Source: Actinomycetes bacterium (GTDB taxonomy: Bacteria; Actinomycetota; Acidimicrobiia; IMCC26256; PALSA-610). Taken from it: a DNA stretch of 48,951 nt. This document shows positions 25,125 to 33,453 of the stretch, in pieces (the stretch's first letter is position 1; each line of letters opens with the position of its first letter). The notes beneath the pieces were generated by a model. It was not told the origin of the DNA. It worked only from the letters and a program-made list of their open reading frames with translations, and ran no database searches. The position numbers and the translations under genes were made by a program. The stretch is from positions 1 to 48,951 of the forward strand of contig JAODBJ010000293.1 of the NCBI GenBank assembly GCA_025463905.1. The letters run 5' to 3'.

Positions 25125-25162
25125 CAAGCGCTTGGCAGGACGCGGCGCCTTCGCCTACCGTC
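25125..25162 (+). promoter_or_regulatory. Perfect operator and probable leaderless promoter of the LLM gene
   Basis: CAAGCGCTTG (25125-25134) precedes TACCGT (25157-25162), a TANNNT -10 element exactly 6 nt before the GTG at 25168, the spacing expected of leaderless actinobacterial transcripts. TTGGCA (25132-25137) overlapping the operator is a possible -35 with a long 19-bp spacer. Confidence 0.55.
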
Positions 25163-25167
25163 AGAGC

Positions 25168-26007
25168 GTGCGACTCGGCGTCACGGTCTTCTTGACGGAC
25201 CTCACCATCGACCCCGTGCAGCTCGCCCGCGCGTCCGAAGAACGTGGCTTCGCTTCGCTGTACGTGCCCGAGCACACGCACTTCCCGCTGCACATCGGCC
25301 ACGACCTGCCGAACGGACAGACCGAGCTCGACAACGGGTACCAACGAACGCTCGACCCGTACATCGCGCTCGCCGCCGCCGCTGCGGTGACCGAGCATCT
25401 CGCGCTCGGCACCGGGATCAGCTTGATCGTCGAGCACGACCCGATCACGCTCGCGAAACAGATCGCCACGCTCGACCACTTGTCGAATGGCCGGTTCGTG
25501 CTAGGCCTCGGTTACGGCTGGAACCGCGCCGAGTTGACGCACCATCGCGTCGCTTACGGCGAACGGCGTGACGTCACACGCGAATACGTGCTTGCGATGC
25601 AGGCGCTCTGGGGCGACGAAGTCGCGAGCTTCGACGGCAAGTACGTGAGCTTCACACCCAGCCTCGCGTGGCCCAAACCCGTGCAGCGGCCGCGCGTCCG
25701 TACGTTGATCGGAGGCTCCGCGGGGCCGAAGCTATTCGCTCACATCGCCGAGTACGCCGACGGTTGGATGCCGATCGGCGGCGCGGGCGTGTCAGGCGCG
25801 ATCGCCGAACTGCGCGGGGCGTTCGAGGCCGCCGGGCGCGACCCTGCTACCGCGCAGGTCGTCCCGTTCGGCACGGTGCCCGATGCCGGGAAGCTCGACT
25901 ACTACGAGTCGCTCGGTATCGAGGAGGTCGTGTTGCGGCTCCCGGCCGCCGGGTACGACGAGGTGCTCGCGACGCTCGACACGTTCACGAGCTTCCTCGA
26001 CGGCTGA
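25168..26007 (+). CDS. LLM-class F420-dependent oxidoreductase
   Basis: 279 aa luciferase-like protein beginning VRLGVTVFLTD at GTG 25168. Family segments include FASLYVPEHTHFPL, TGISLIVEHDPITLAKQIAT, LSNGRFVLGLGYGWNRAEL and ADGWMPIGG. The length and PEHTH motif match the F420-dependent actinobacterial subgroup. A TTG at 25132 would lie in the operator, so it is rejected. The stop is 34 bp from the convergent VOC gene with a short hairpin in between. Confidence 0.9.
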   Translation: MRLGVTVFLTDLTIDPVQLARASEERGFASLYVPEHTHFPLHIGHDLPNGQTELDNGYQRTLDPYIALAAAAAVTEHLALGTGISLIVEHDPITLAKQIATLDHLSNGRFVLGLGYGWNRAELTHHRVAYGERRDVTREYVLAMQALWGDEVASFDGKYVSFTPSLAWPKPVQRPRVRTLIGGSAGPKLFAHIAEYADGWMPIGGAGVSGAIAELRGAFEAAGRDPATAQVVPFGTVPDAGKLDYYESLGIEEVVLRLPAAGYDEVLATLDTFTSFLDG

Positions 26008-26021
26008 CATCGCTGATCCCG

Positions 26022-26035
26022 CGGGCGAGCGCCCG
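26022..26035. terminator. Small GC hairpin between convergent genes
   Basis: CGGGCG-AG-CGCCCG is a perfect short inverted repeat in the 34-bp gap between the LLM stop and the VOC stop. No U-tract follows, so its role as a terminator is tentative. Confidence 0.35.
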
Positions 26036-26041
26036 AACCGG

Positions 26042-26521
26042 TCAGAGATCGGTCGGGCCCACGAACTCGCCAGTGCGGATCCAGTGCTCGGTGTCGGCAC
26101 GGCTGGAGTCGGCGAGGAACTCGAACCGGGTGCCGTGCAGGTCGGCGGGCCGGTTGAAGTAGGCGAATGTCGCGCCTTCCGGGCTCACCACGCGGCCTTG
26201 CGGCCCGACTTCGAGCGACGCCAACGTGGCACAGCGTGCCTCGAGGTCGGGTTCCCAGAAGCCGAGGTGGTGCACGCCCTCGCCGTGCGCCAGCGAGAAC
26301 AACCCATCACCGTTGGCCTCGAGCAACTCGATGTAGGGCGGGCCCTCCCGCGAATACGTACAGCGCACGAAGGCCTCGTGCGGCTCGGGGTCGGCGAGGC
26401 AGCCGAACTCGGCGGTGATCGGGTCGTTGAAGGTGAATCCCAACACGGCGGAGAAGCGGGTCATCGCGACTTCGAGGTCCTCGACGAGGATGCCAACGTG
26501 GAAGTAGAGGTTGGCGCTCAA
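26042..26521 (-). CDS. VOC-superfamily protein (glyoxalase/epimerase-like)
   Basis: 159 aa vicinal oxygen chelate protein with the paired beta-alpha-beta-beta-beta pattern: LYFHVGILVEDLEVAM, PPYIELLEANGDG, GVHHLGFWEPDLEARC, and GTRFEFLADS. H and E positions match metal ligands of the fold. No ATG is available; TTG at 26521 overlaps the hyuB stop as TTGA and the protein homology begins right there. Members include methylmalonyl-CoA epimerases and dioxygenases. A second VOC gene sits beside the second HyuA (38871), so both Hyu systems have a VOC companion. Confidence 0.87.
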   Translation of the reverse strand: MSANLYFHVGILVEDLEVAMTRFSAVLGFTFNDPITAEFGCLADPEPHEAFVRCTYSREGPPYIELLEANGDGLFSLAHGEGVHHLGFWEPDLEARCATLASLEVGPQGRVVSPEGATFAYFNRPADLHGTRFEFLADSSRADTEHWIRTGEFVGPTDL

Positions 26522-28845
26522 TGCGCCGCTCCTCGCATCACGACATCCATGAACGGCACGTCGTCGGGGCGGCAGACGTAGGTGTCGATGAGCACGCCGC
26601 ACGCCGGGCAAAGGAGGCGCCGCATCACCAACTCCTCGCCGGTCTCGCGAATAGGTGCGACGAACAACGGGGAGATGTCGGCCATCGGGATGTCGAGCTC
26701 GGCGCACCCGAGCCGGTACGCAGCGTGGGCGGGGCTGAGGACCTGGCCGCACCCGGCACACGCGAACCAGCGCGTGCCGGGCTCGACGTCGACGAGCGCG
26801 ACTCCCTCGATCACCCGTGGCCGGTCGAGGACGCGCACCGTGCCCGACGCCGGAAGTCGCGGCACTCGCGCTTCGACGAGCCGTTCCTTGCACAACTGTT
26901 CGCGGCGCGATGCCGTCGCCGGTTCGTCGACCTCGCCCGACGTGTCGAGCACGACCCCGTAGAGCGAGGCTGCCTCGCCCTCGTCGACGCGACCGTCACG
27001 AAGGTCGAGCGCGACGAGTTCCGCACGGCGTTGCAAGGGGTCTCCCCATCCGGCGCCCGGGTTCGGCAACACCTCGAACACGTCGTGCACACCGAGACGG
27101 TTGTCGTACTTCTTCACCGGTGCGAGGTCACCGTGGGGCGCCAGCTCCCGCAGTTCGGCGGGGTCACCGGGCACGCGACCTCCACCGAGCCACGCTTGGA
27201 CCGCAGTGTCGGTCGCGTGCCAGTTGTACCCGCCGGTAGCGGGGTAACCGCCGCAGATACCCATGCCCTGCGTAACACTCTTCAAGAGGCCGCCCGACGC
27301 GATGAACGAGTTCGCCGTCTTGTGACCCACCCAGGCGCACGCGAACGTGACGCCGCCGCGCCAACGGCCGTGCCCCCCCGACTCCGGGAGTTCGCGCCTG
27401 TACAGGTACAGGAACGGCAACGTCTGCTCGTACTTCTCGACGTCGGAGATGCGCCCGGCGACCGCGAATACCGGCCCGCCGTGATCGATCCCGTCGCGGT
27501 GGTTAAACGCGCCCACGCCGCCGGCGACGGTGTCGAGGGTGAGGTCGGCGAACGGGTTGCCGTACTGATCGGTGCCGAACATCGCGTTGTTCGACGTTGT
27601 GTGCGCGGATGGCGACGCGAACGCGTGGGTCGACAACTCGCCTGCGCCACTCACCATCTTCGCACCGAGATTGTGCGCCTGGGTCAACGCGACCAGCGTG
27701 CCCAGCGACGTGCTCACGGCCGATGGATGCGAGGCCGAAGTGATCGCACCCTGCTCGAATTCGAAGTCGAGTTGCTGAAGGATGCCGGCCGCGCACAGGT
27801 ACTGGTCGTAACCAAGCGTCGGTTGCAGACCGTTGAGCACCGTCGCGCGGAAGACCCCAGGCGCGATGTTGAAGGAACCGACCGCGGGGTCGGTGCCGGC
27901 GTTCGAAACCAGTAGGCGGTCACCGATCTTCTCGAAGCTCATGCAGATCTTGTAAAGCTTCGGGTCGTCCTGGCGGGCACCGGCGACGTAACGCTCGTCG
28001 CGCCACACGGCATCGGGCAGGCGCGCGAGCCGCGCGGCGGTGGCGTTGGCGGTCGTTCGGATCATGCGGCGCATCACGCCCCGCAAGGTCGGTGCGCCGT
28101 ATCTCGCAATCATGTCAACGAAGCGCTGCTGCGCGAACCTGAGCCCGGCGACCTGCGAGTTGAGTTCGAGGACCATGAGGTCCGGTAAGCGAGAACGGCG
28201 CACCCAGGCGTCGACGATGTCTTCGCGCACCACGCCATGGTCCGCCAGCTTGATGGGCGGCATGAACGTCGGTTCGAGGAACACGTCGGACGCGTCCTGG
28301 ATGAAGCCACCCGGCTGCGAACCGCCGATCTCGCGTTGGTGCACGCAGTTGTACATCCAGGCGAAGAGCTTGCCCTCGTGGAACACGGGCGCGTACACCG
28401 CCACGTCCATCTGGTGGTTGGTACCGACCCACGGGTCGTCCTGCAACCAGATGTCGCCCTCGTGCACGCCGACGTTCATAGAACGGTGCTCAAGGGTCCA
28501 TTTGATGACCTCGTCGGCGCAACCGGCGAAGAACATCGAGTACGCGCCGAGCGTCACCGCGTCGCCGATCTCGGTCGTCACCGCGCAGTTGAAGTCGTAG
28601 CCCTCGACGACGAGGTTCGAGCCGGAGACACGCCGGATCGTGTCGCCATGATCAATGTTCAAGTTCCAGAGCTTCGACCGGATCACCTCGTACGTGATGA
28701 CGTCGACATCGTCGTCTGACTCCGCCCAGAACTCGAGCGACGGGTCAACGACGAGCCGGTCGGTCGGGATATACCCGTGTTGCAGGCTGTGGCGCCGCCG
28801 CTGCAGCTCGTTCTCGAGCGACGGCTCCTCGATGAACGTCGTCAC
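26518..28845 (-). CDS. hyuB: Hydantoinase B/oxoprolinase-family subunit fused to a zinc-ribbon-like C-terminus
   Basis: 775 aa from a GTG at 28845 overlapping hyuA as GTGA. The HyuB domain (about 40-620) carries HGDTIRRVSGSNLVVEG, DIWLQDDPWVGTNHQMDVA, GGSQPGGFIQDAS, and GRWRGGVTFACAW. After it, about residues 674-775 form an extra domain with C696-x2-C699, C714, C746-x2-C749 and C758, reminiscent of the small zinc-binding gamma subunit of acetone carboxylase. HyuA/HyuB pairs hydrolyse cyclic imides and lactams with ATP or carboxylate ketones. The tail favours the carboxylase type, but this is inference. Confidence 0.9.
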   Translation of the reverse strand: MTTFIEEPSLENELQRRRHSLQHGYIPTDRLVVDPSLEFWAESDDDVDVITYEVIRSKLWNLNIDHGDTIRRVSGSNLVVEGYDFNCAVTTEIGDAVTLGAYSMFFAGCADEVIKWTLEHRSMNVGVHEGDIWLQDDPWVGTNHQMDVAVYAPVFHEGKLFAWMYNCVHQREIGGSQPGGFIQDASDVFLEPTFMPPIKLADHGVVREDIVDAWVRRSRLPDLMVLELNSQVAGLRFAQQRFVDMIARYGAPTLRGVMRRMIRTTANATAARLARLPDAVWRDERYVAGARQDDPKLYKICMSFEKIGDRLLVSNAGTDPAVGSFNIAPGVFRATVLNGLQPTLGYDQYLCAAGILQQLDFEFEQGAITSASHPSAVSTSLGTLVALTQAHNLGAKMVSGAGELSTHAFASPSAHTTSNNAMFGTDQYGNPFADLTLDTVAGGVGAFNHRDGIDHGGPVFAVAGRISDVEKYEQTLPFLYLYRRELPESGGHGRWRGGVTFACAWVGHKTANSFIASGGLLKSVTQGMGICGGYPATGGYNWHATDTAVQAWLGGGRVPGDPAELRELAPHGDLAPVKKYDNRLGVHDVFEVLPNPGAGWGDPLQRRAELVALDLRDGRVDEGEAASLYGVVLDTSGEVDEPATASRREQLCKERLVEARVPRLPASGTVRVLDRPRVIEGVALVDVEPGTRWFACAGCGQVLSPAHAAYRLGCAELDIPMADISPLFVAPIRETGEELVMRRLLCPACGVLIDTYVCRPDDVPFMDVVMRGAAH

Positions 28846-30947
28846 GCGTCTCCCTTGAGCTTGAGGATCAGGTTGCCGAAGTCGTCGCGGCGCAGCGACT
28901 GGCCGGGCCGCACCGCGATCGTGGTGTTCGGATACTCGGCGATCGCCGGTCCGTCGATGACGACGCCGGCAAGCAACGTCGGTCCCCAGTAAATAGGCGT
29001 CGGCTCCGCCGCGCGTGTCTCGCTCCAATACACGTCGCGCGTGCTCTCCGGTGCCGGCGGGCCGTCGGCGGCTCGCTCAGGGCGTAACACAGGGTCGGTC
29101 GCGGGTGAACGCACCGTGACCCGCAAGGCGGTGAGTACAGCGCCCGCTTCGGCGTAGCCCGAACCCCGGCCGAACCGACCCTCGTAATTCCGTTGGAAAT
29201 TCGCCATCAGCTCGGCCGCCCAACGCTCGTCAACGTCGCCGTCAGGGAGCTCGGTCTCGACCTCGAAAACTTGAAGCGAGTACTTCATGTCGCCGCGCCA
29301 CACCAACTCGATGTCGCGCATTGCGCGCGCGTCGGCGTACTTGCGCGCCTGTAACTCGAGATCGTGTAGCAGTCCGGAAACGCGCTCGAGGTCGAACGGT
29401 GTGCGCAGCAGTGCGTTTGCCTGGAAACTCCTCGACTGTTGCAGCGACACGAGCCCGTACGCCGACCACACCGATGCGGCGTCGCCGAGCGGGAACACGA
29501 CCTCCGGGGCGCCGATGTCGCGCCCGTAGAGGCCGGCGTGTGCACCGCTTGCACCGCCGTACGCCCAGAGCGTGAAGCCCCGCGGGTCTTGGCCGCGCTG
29601 GATTGTCACCCGTCGTATGAGGTCTTCCATGCGACTGTCGACAATTTCGACGATCCCGGCCGCGCACTCGAGCGTCGACATCCCGAGGCGTGCTGCGAGT
29701 TCCGATACGCCTCGCTGCGCCGCGTCTACGTCAAGGGTCAGGCCACCGGCGAGCGGGCGGTCGGGGTTGAGTACGCCGAGCACCAGATCGGCATCGGTGA
29801 CCGTGACCTCGCTTCCACCCCGCCCGTAACAGATCGGACCGGGCACAGCGCCCGCGCTCCGCGGGCCGACGCGCAACGTTCCCGAATCCTCGTGGACCCA
29901 CGCGATGCTGCCCCCGCCCGCGCCAATCGACTCGACGTCGACCTTGCGCAGATAGACGCGTTGTCGTTCGAGCTCGTTCTCCTCGCTGAACGACACCTCG
30001 CCGTTCGCAATCGTCGCAACGTCGAGAGTGGTGCCGCCCATGTCGGTGACGATGATGTTCTCGTATCCCATGGCCCGGGCGAAGAGCGCCGACCCTACGA
30101 CGCCGGCGACCGGGCCCGACTGCACGGTCCCGAGCGGGTGCCGCCGAGCCTCTTCGGCCGGTACGAGGCCGCCCTCGCAGAGTCCGAAGAGCACTTCTCC
30201 TGCGAGACCACGGTCGGCGGCTCCCTGGACGATTCGGTCTATGTAGGCGACCATGAGCGGGCCGATGGCCGCGTTCATCACAGTCGACACGGTGCGTCCG
30301 TACTCACCAATGCGGGGCGCAACATCGTGGCTGCACGATACGAACAGGTTGGGGAACCGCTGCGCGACACGTTCGCGCGCGCGTTGCTCGTGCGAAGGGT
30401 TCACGAAACTCCACAGGAACGAGATCGCGACCGCGTCGACGCCGAGTTCGTCGATCCGGTCGAGCGAGCGGCCGATGTCGTCATCCGACATGGCGACGAT
30501 CACGTCGCCGGCGAAGTCGATCCGCTCGGTGATCTCGCACACGCGTTCACGCGGGACGACGGGGTCGGGACGGCTGCTGATGCTGTAGTCGAGGATCTCT
30601 TCGATTGTGGCGCCCAGCACGCGGCCCTGGCCCGCCATCGCACGGATGCTGTCGGCATGGCCCTTCGTCGTGAGAAGAAGCACCTTGGCTCCGGTGCCGG
30701 TCACGATCGCATTGATGCCGGCCGTCGTACCGTGCGCGAGCTTGGTCGTCGCCGACAACAGTGAACGTTCGTCGAGACCGATCTGCTCGGCAGCGGCCGC
30801 AATCGAACCAAAGAACCCGACCGAGAGGTCGGAGGGCGTGCTCGACACCTTGCCGACCGTTGTCGTGCCGTCCCGCGCCACCACGAGGCAGTCGGTGAAG
30901 GTGCCGCCAATGTCGACGCCGATCGAATAGCCGTCCGGTGCTGTCAT
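28842..30947 (-). CDS. hyuA: Hydantoinase A/oxoprolinase-family ATPase subunit
   Basis: 701 aa with the ASKHA-type phosphate-binding start YSIGVDIGGTFTDCLVVARD, LAHGTTAGINAI, SVTMNAAIGP-like region (TVSTVMNAAIGPLMVAYI), NIIVTDMGGTTLDVA and the GPRSAGAVPGPICYGRGG loop. It is the ATP-using half of an HyuA/HyuB or acetone-carboxylase-like enzyme; the partner follows with a 4-nt overlap. The ATG at 30947 is preceded by GATGAGGAC. A 12-bp-stem inverted repeat lies 73 bp upstream. No perfect CAAGCG operator is found here, so its regulation may differ from its neighbours. Confidence 0.93.
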   Translation of the reverse strand: MTAPDGYSIGVDIGGTFTDCLVVARDGTTTVGKVSSTPSDLSVGFFGSIAAAAEQIGLDERSLLSATTKLAHGTTAGINAIVTGTGAKVLLLTTKGHADSIRAMAGQGRVLGATIEEILDYSISSRPDPVVPRERVCEITERIDFAGDVIVAMSDDDIGRSLDRIDELGVDAVAISFLWSFVNPSHEQRARERVAQRFPNLFVSCSHDVAPRIGEYGRTVSTVMNAAIGPLMVAYIDRIVQGAADRGLAGEVLFGLCEGGLVPAEEARRHPLGTVQSGPVAGVVGSALFARAMGYENIIVTDMGGTTLDVATIANGEVSFSEENELERQRVYLRKVDVESIGAGGGSIAWVHEDSGTLRVGPRSAGAVPGPICYGRGGSEVTVTDADLVLGVLNPDRPLAGGLTLDVDAAQRGVSELAARLGMSTLECAAGIVEIVDSRMEDLIRRVTIQRGQDPRGFTLWAYGGASGAHAGLYGRDIGAPEVVFPLGDAASVWSAYGLVSLQQSRSFQANALLRTPFDLERVSGLLHDLELQARKYADARAMRDIELVWRGDMKYSLQVFEVETELPDGDVDERWAAELMANFQRNYEGRFGRGSGYAEAGAVLTALRVTVRSPATDPVLRPERAADGPPAPESTRDVYWSETRAAEPTPIYWGPTLLAGVVIDGPAIAEYPNTTIAVRPGQSLRRDDFGNLILKLKGDA

Positions 30948-31019
30948 GTCCTCATCCCGTTGCCGTGACCAGAGCCTTCACCAGGTGCTTCAGCGCCGCT
31001 CGGATCGGCTGCACGATGC

Positions 31020-31067
31020 ATCACGAGCGGGCACGCCACATCGTTGTCGGCGCCACCCGCTCGTGAT
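31020..31067. terminator. 12-bp perfect inverted repeat with 24-nt loop
   Basis: ATCACGAGCGGG (31020-31031) and its exact reverse complement (31056-31067) flank a 24-nt loop between the livK stop and the hyuA start. It could end the livK transcript or act as an operator for hyuA. No U-tract follows. A smaller repeat CTCAA-ACGA-TTGAG is at 31095-31108. Confidence 0.5.
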
Positions 31068-31108
31068 CATGATCGTCCGAGTCTCATTCTCAGTCTCAAA
31101 CGATTGAG

Positions 31109-32365
31109 CTAGCTCGCGCCCTTGTTCTTGTCGGGCTCGTTGTACACCTTCACGCTCTTCCAGCTTCCGTCGCTGCTGAACTTCAGGATTTGCGGGTGAT
31201 GCAGGATTAGGTGCGCACCATCGGCGTGGTAATCCTTCTGGCAGATGCCGTCGTAATGTGTGTTCGGGATCGCGCTGTTCATCTTGCCGGGATCGCTCGA
31301 CTGCGCGGTCTTGGCGACTTCGGCCACGAAATGCACGAGGTCGTACGTGATCGCGGCGAGGTAGCTCGGGTTCGAACCGTGCGCCGTCTTGTAGGAGTCG
31401 CGGAACGCCGTCATGGCCGGATCGGCTGAGAGCGGGTCACAGTCGGCGAAGGCGTACGCATTGTTGAGCACGTCGCCGGTGACGAGCTTCTGGTTGACCG
31501 CGATCGTGAGGCCACCTTGGAACATCGACGGTACAGCAACGTTGTTTTGCTTGGTTTGGCGCAGCTGCAAAGCGTTGTCGTTTTGGTACGACGCGTCGAA
31601 GATCATGTTCGCACCGCGCATGGCGAGGATCTGCTGAGTCAGGTCCTGGGCCGGGAGCGGCATCTCCTCGTCGGCGACGATTGTGGCGCCCGACGCCGTC
31701 GCCTGTTCCTTCACCGCTGTACGCGCGACGGAACCGAACGGGATCGTGTAGCCCATGAAGCCGAGCTTTTTCAGGCCGAGGTCTTCGACGGCGTAACGCG
31801 TGGCGGCCTTCCAGCCTTCGGCCTGCCCGCCGGAGAACAGCCACATGTTGTCGGAACCCTGCTTGGCACCGAACTCGACGTTCGCGTTCGTGTCGGGTGA
31901 CACCAGTGCGACACCGCCGCGCGCCACTTGCTGACTGATCGCGTTCGTCGACCCACCGCCACCGATGATGACGCCCGGGTTCGCGTCGAGCGCCTTTAGG
32001 TATGCCGCGACCGCCTTCTGGGGGTCGAGAACGGGGTTCGCAACCCGCACGAGCTCCACCGGCTTCCCACCGACTCCGCCCTTCTTGTTGACGTCGTCGA
32101 GTGCGAGCGTCGCCGCATTCTGGAAGTCGTCGATCGCGACGGTCGATTCGCCTTTGATCTCCCAGAAACCGACGATCTTGAGCGGCTTGGCGAGCGTGAA
32201 GGCTCCGCCCGACGCGGACGTGGTGCCCGTGCCGTTCGTTGTACCCGTGCTGCCCGAACCGGTACTGCTACTACCGCACGCCGCAGAGACCACCGCGAGC
32301 GTGCAAAGAACCGCGAAGAACGGTCCGGAACGTCGCACGACGCCCCCCCTTTTCAGTTTCGACAT
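31109..32365 (-). CDS. livK: Branched-chain-type ABC transporter substrate-binding lipoprotein
   Basis: 418 aa type-I periplasmic binding protein. The N-terminal signal MSKLKRGGVVRRSGPFFAVL is followed by a hydrophobic stretch and a lipobox VSAAC, so the Cys is the lipidated residue; a Ser/Gly/Thr linker follows. The mature domain has LKIVGFWEIKGESTVA, GVGGKPVELVRV and VIIGGGGSTNAISQQV. It should deliver the solute to the LivHMGF complex encoded upstream. It is transcribed from its own promoter with a perfect 14-bp operator. ATG 32365 is chosen over one 20 codons upstream because the signal peptide starts there. The ligand is unknown; LivK-type proteins in catabolic clusters often bind aromatic or cyclic acids. 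Confidence 0.93.
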   Translation of the reverse strand: MSKLKRGGVVRRSGPFFAVLCTLAVVSAACGSSSTGSGSTGTTNGTGTTSASGGAFTLAKPLKIVGFWEIKGESTVAIDDFQNAATLALDDVNKKGGVGGKPVELVRVANPVLDPQKAVAAYLKALDANPGVIIGGGGSTNAISQQVARGGVALVSPDTNANVEFGAKQGSDNMWLFSGGQAEGWKAATRYAVEDLGLKKLGFMGYTIPFGSVARTAVKEQATASGATIVADEEMPLPAQDLTQQILAMRGANMIFDASYQNDNALQLRQTKQNNVAVPSMFQGGLTIAVNQKLVTGDVLNNAYAFADCDPLSADPAMTAFRDSYKTAHGSNPSYLAAITYDLVHFVAEVAKTAQSSDPGKMNSAIPNTHYDGICQKDYHADGAHLILHHPQILKFSSDGSWKSVKVYNEPDKNKGAS

Positions 32366-32392
32366 GACGCCGTCGGATGTCGGCGTCGTCCG

Positions 32393-32456
32393 ATTCTGCT
32401 GCGCCGCCGAGGGCCGTGTCAACAAGCGCTCGCTTGGGCAAACGAGTGTTCGCTTG
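32393..32456 (-). promoter_or_regulatory. livK promoter with one perfect and one degenerate operator
   Basis: CAAGCG-CT-CGCTTG (32423-32436) abuts TTGACA (32417-32422) on the minus strand; CAGAAT (32393-32398) is 18 bp further and serves as -10. A second copy, CGAGTG-TT-CGCTTG (32443-32456, two mismatches in one arm), is centred 20 bp away, about two helical turns, suggesting cooperative binding. Confidence 0.68.
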
Positions 32457-32463
32457 TTTTAGG

Positions 32464-33453
32464 TCAGTACGAACCCCGGCACGCGAAGATCCGCTTCGGG
32501 TTCTCGACGAGCATCTCGCGGATCTGCTGCTCGTCGACACCACGGGCACGAAGCGCGGGCAAGACATCGCGCGTGATGTGGTCGAACGTCCAGTTCGGAT
32601 TGTCTCGCCGCGCCTTCCCGAAATCGATCAAGTCGGAGAAGCACATGGTGTCGTGTGAGAGCACCATGCGCTCGGCATGGCCCCGTTCGCACATCGTCGC
32701 GACGATCCCGACGCGCGCATCGAAGTCGGGGCCTTCGACGCCGAAGCGGTCCATCCCGATGTACGAGCCGTTCGCGAGCAGTTCCTCGAGATACCCGACG
32801 TCGGTCGAGTCGCCCGAGTGACCGATGATCACGCGGGTCAGGTCGACGCCTTCCTCCGTGAACACCCGTTGCTGCTCGAGCCCGCGTCGTGACGCGGCGT
32901 GCGTGTGCGTCGTGATCGGGACGCCGGTCTCGCGATGTGCGACCGCGACCGCGCGCAAGACCCGCTCGACACCGGGCGTCAGGCCGGGGCTGTCGGTCGC
33001 GCATTTCAAGATCGCTGCCTTGACGCCGGTACGACCGATCCCTTGAGTGATGTCCTTCACGAAGAATTCGGTCATTGTCTCCGGCCCGGCGAGGTGCGTC
33101 CCGGGCCCGCGGAAGTAGAAGTACATGGGGACGTCGTTGTAGGTGTAGACGCCGGTCGACACGATGATGTTCACGTCGACCGCTGCTGCGACGCGCTGCA
33201 CACGCGGTACGTACCGTCCGAGCCCGATCACGGTGCAGTCGACGATGGTGTCGATCCCGCTTGCCTTCGCTCGCTGCAACTGTGCAACCGCGTCACGCAC
33301 GCGTTCGTCTTCTTCGAACCCTTCCGGATAGTCGGGCCAGTTCTGCATGACCTCGGGGCTGGTGATGAACACGTGCTCGTGCATCAGTGTGGTCCCGAGT
33401 GCCGACAACGGCACCGGGCCGCGCGCCGTTTCGACCGTGAGCTCGTCAACCAT
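32464..33453 (-). CDS. Phosphotriesterase-family (PTE-like) metal hydrolase
   Basis: 329 aa TIM-barrel amidohydrolase with the full binuclear metal set: H25 and H27 (LMHEHVF), carboxylated Lys K150 (AAILKCATD), H183 (PITTHTHA), H212 (IIGHSGD) and D268 (VLSHDTM). PTE homologues are usually lactonases or esterases rather than true phosphotriesterases. The start at 33453 has GAGGAG upstream and overlaps the HyuB stop by 8 nt, so it is the last gene of the livHMGF-hyuB operon. A lactone- or carboxylate-releasing role after Hyu action is inferred. Confidence 0.93.
   Translation of the reverse strand: MVDELTVETARGPVPLSALGTTLMHEHVFITSPEVMQNWPDYPEGFEEDERVRDAVAQLQRAKASGIDTIVDCTVIGLGRYVPRVQRVAAAVDVNIIVSTGVYTYNDVPMYFYFRGPGTHLAGPETMTEFFVKDITQGIGRTGVKAAILKCATDSPGLTPGVERVLRAVAVAHRETGVPITTHTHAASRRGLEQQRVFTEEGVDLTRVIIGHSGDSTDVGYLEELLANGSYIGMDRFGVEGPDFDARVGIVATMCERGHAERMVLSHDTMCFSDLIDFGKARRDNPNWTFDHITRDVLPALRARGVDEQQIREMLVENPKRIFACRGSY

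Noticed and set aside
26521-27915. Long plus-strand frame of 464 codons opposite hyuB
   Set aside because: No recognisable motifs and it lies opposite a well-supported HyuB protein.
29439-30764. Plus-strand frame of 441 codons opposite hyuA
   Set aside because: Antisense shadow of a clear HyuA sequence.
31097-31106. CAAACGATTG as another operator upstream of hyuA
   Set aside because: Two mismatches to the 10-bp core and no promoter elements nearby; could be chance.
32464-33453. True organophosphate-degrading phosphotriesterase
   Set aside because: The metal ligands are shared by the whole family, most members of which are lactonases or related hydrolases; the context gives no support for phosphotriester use.
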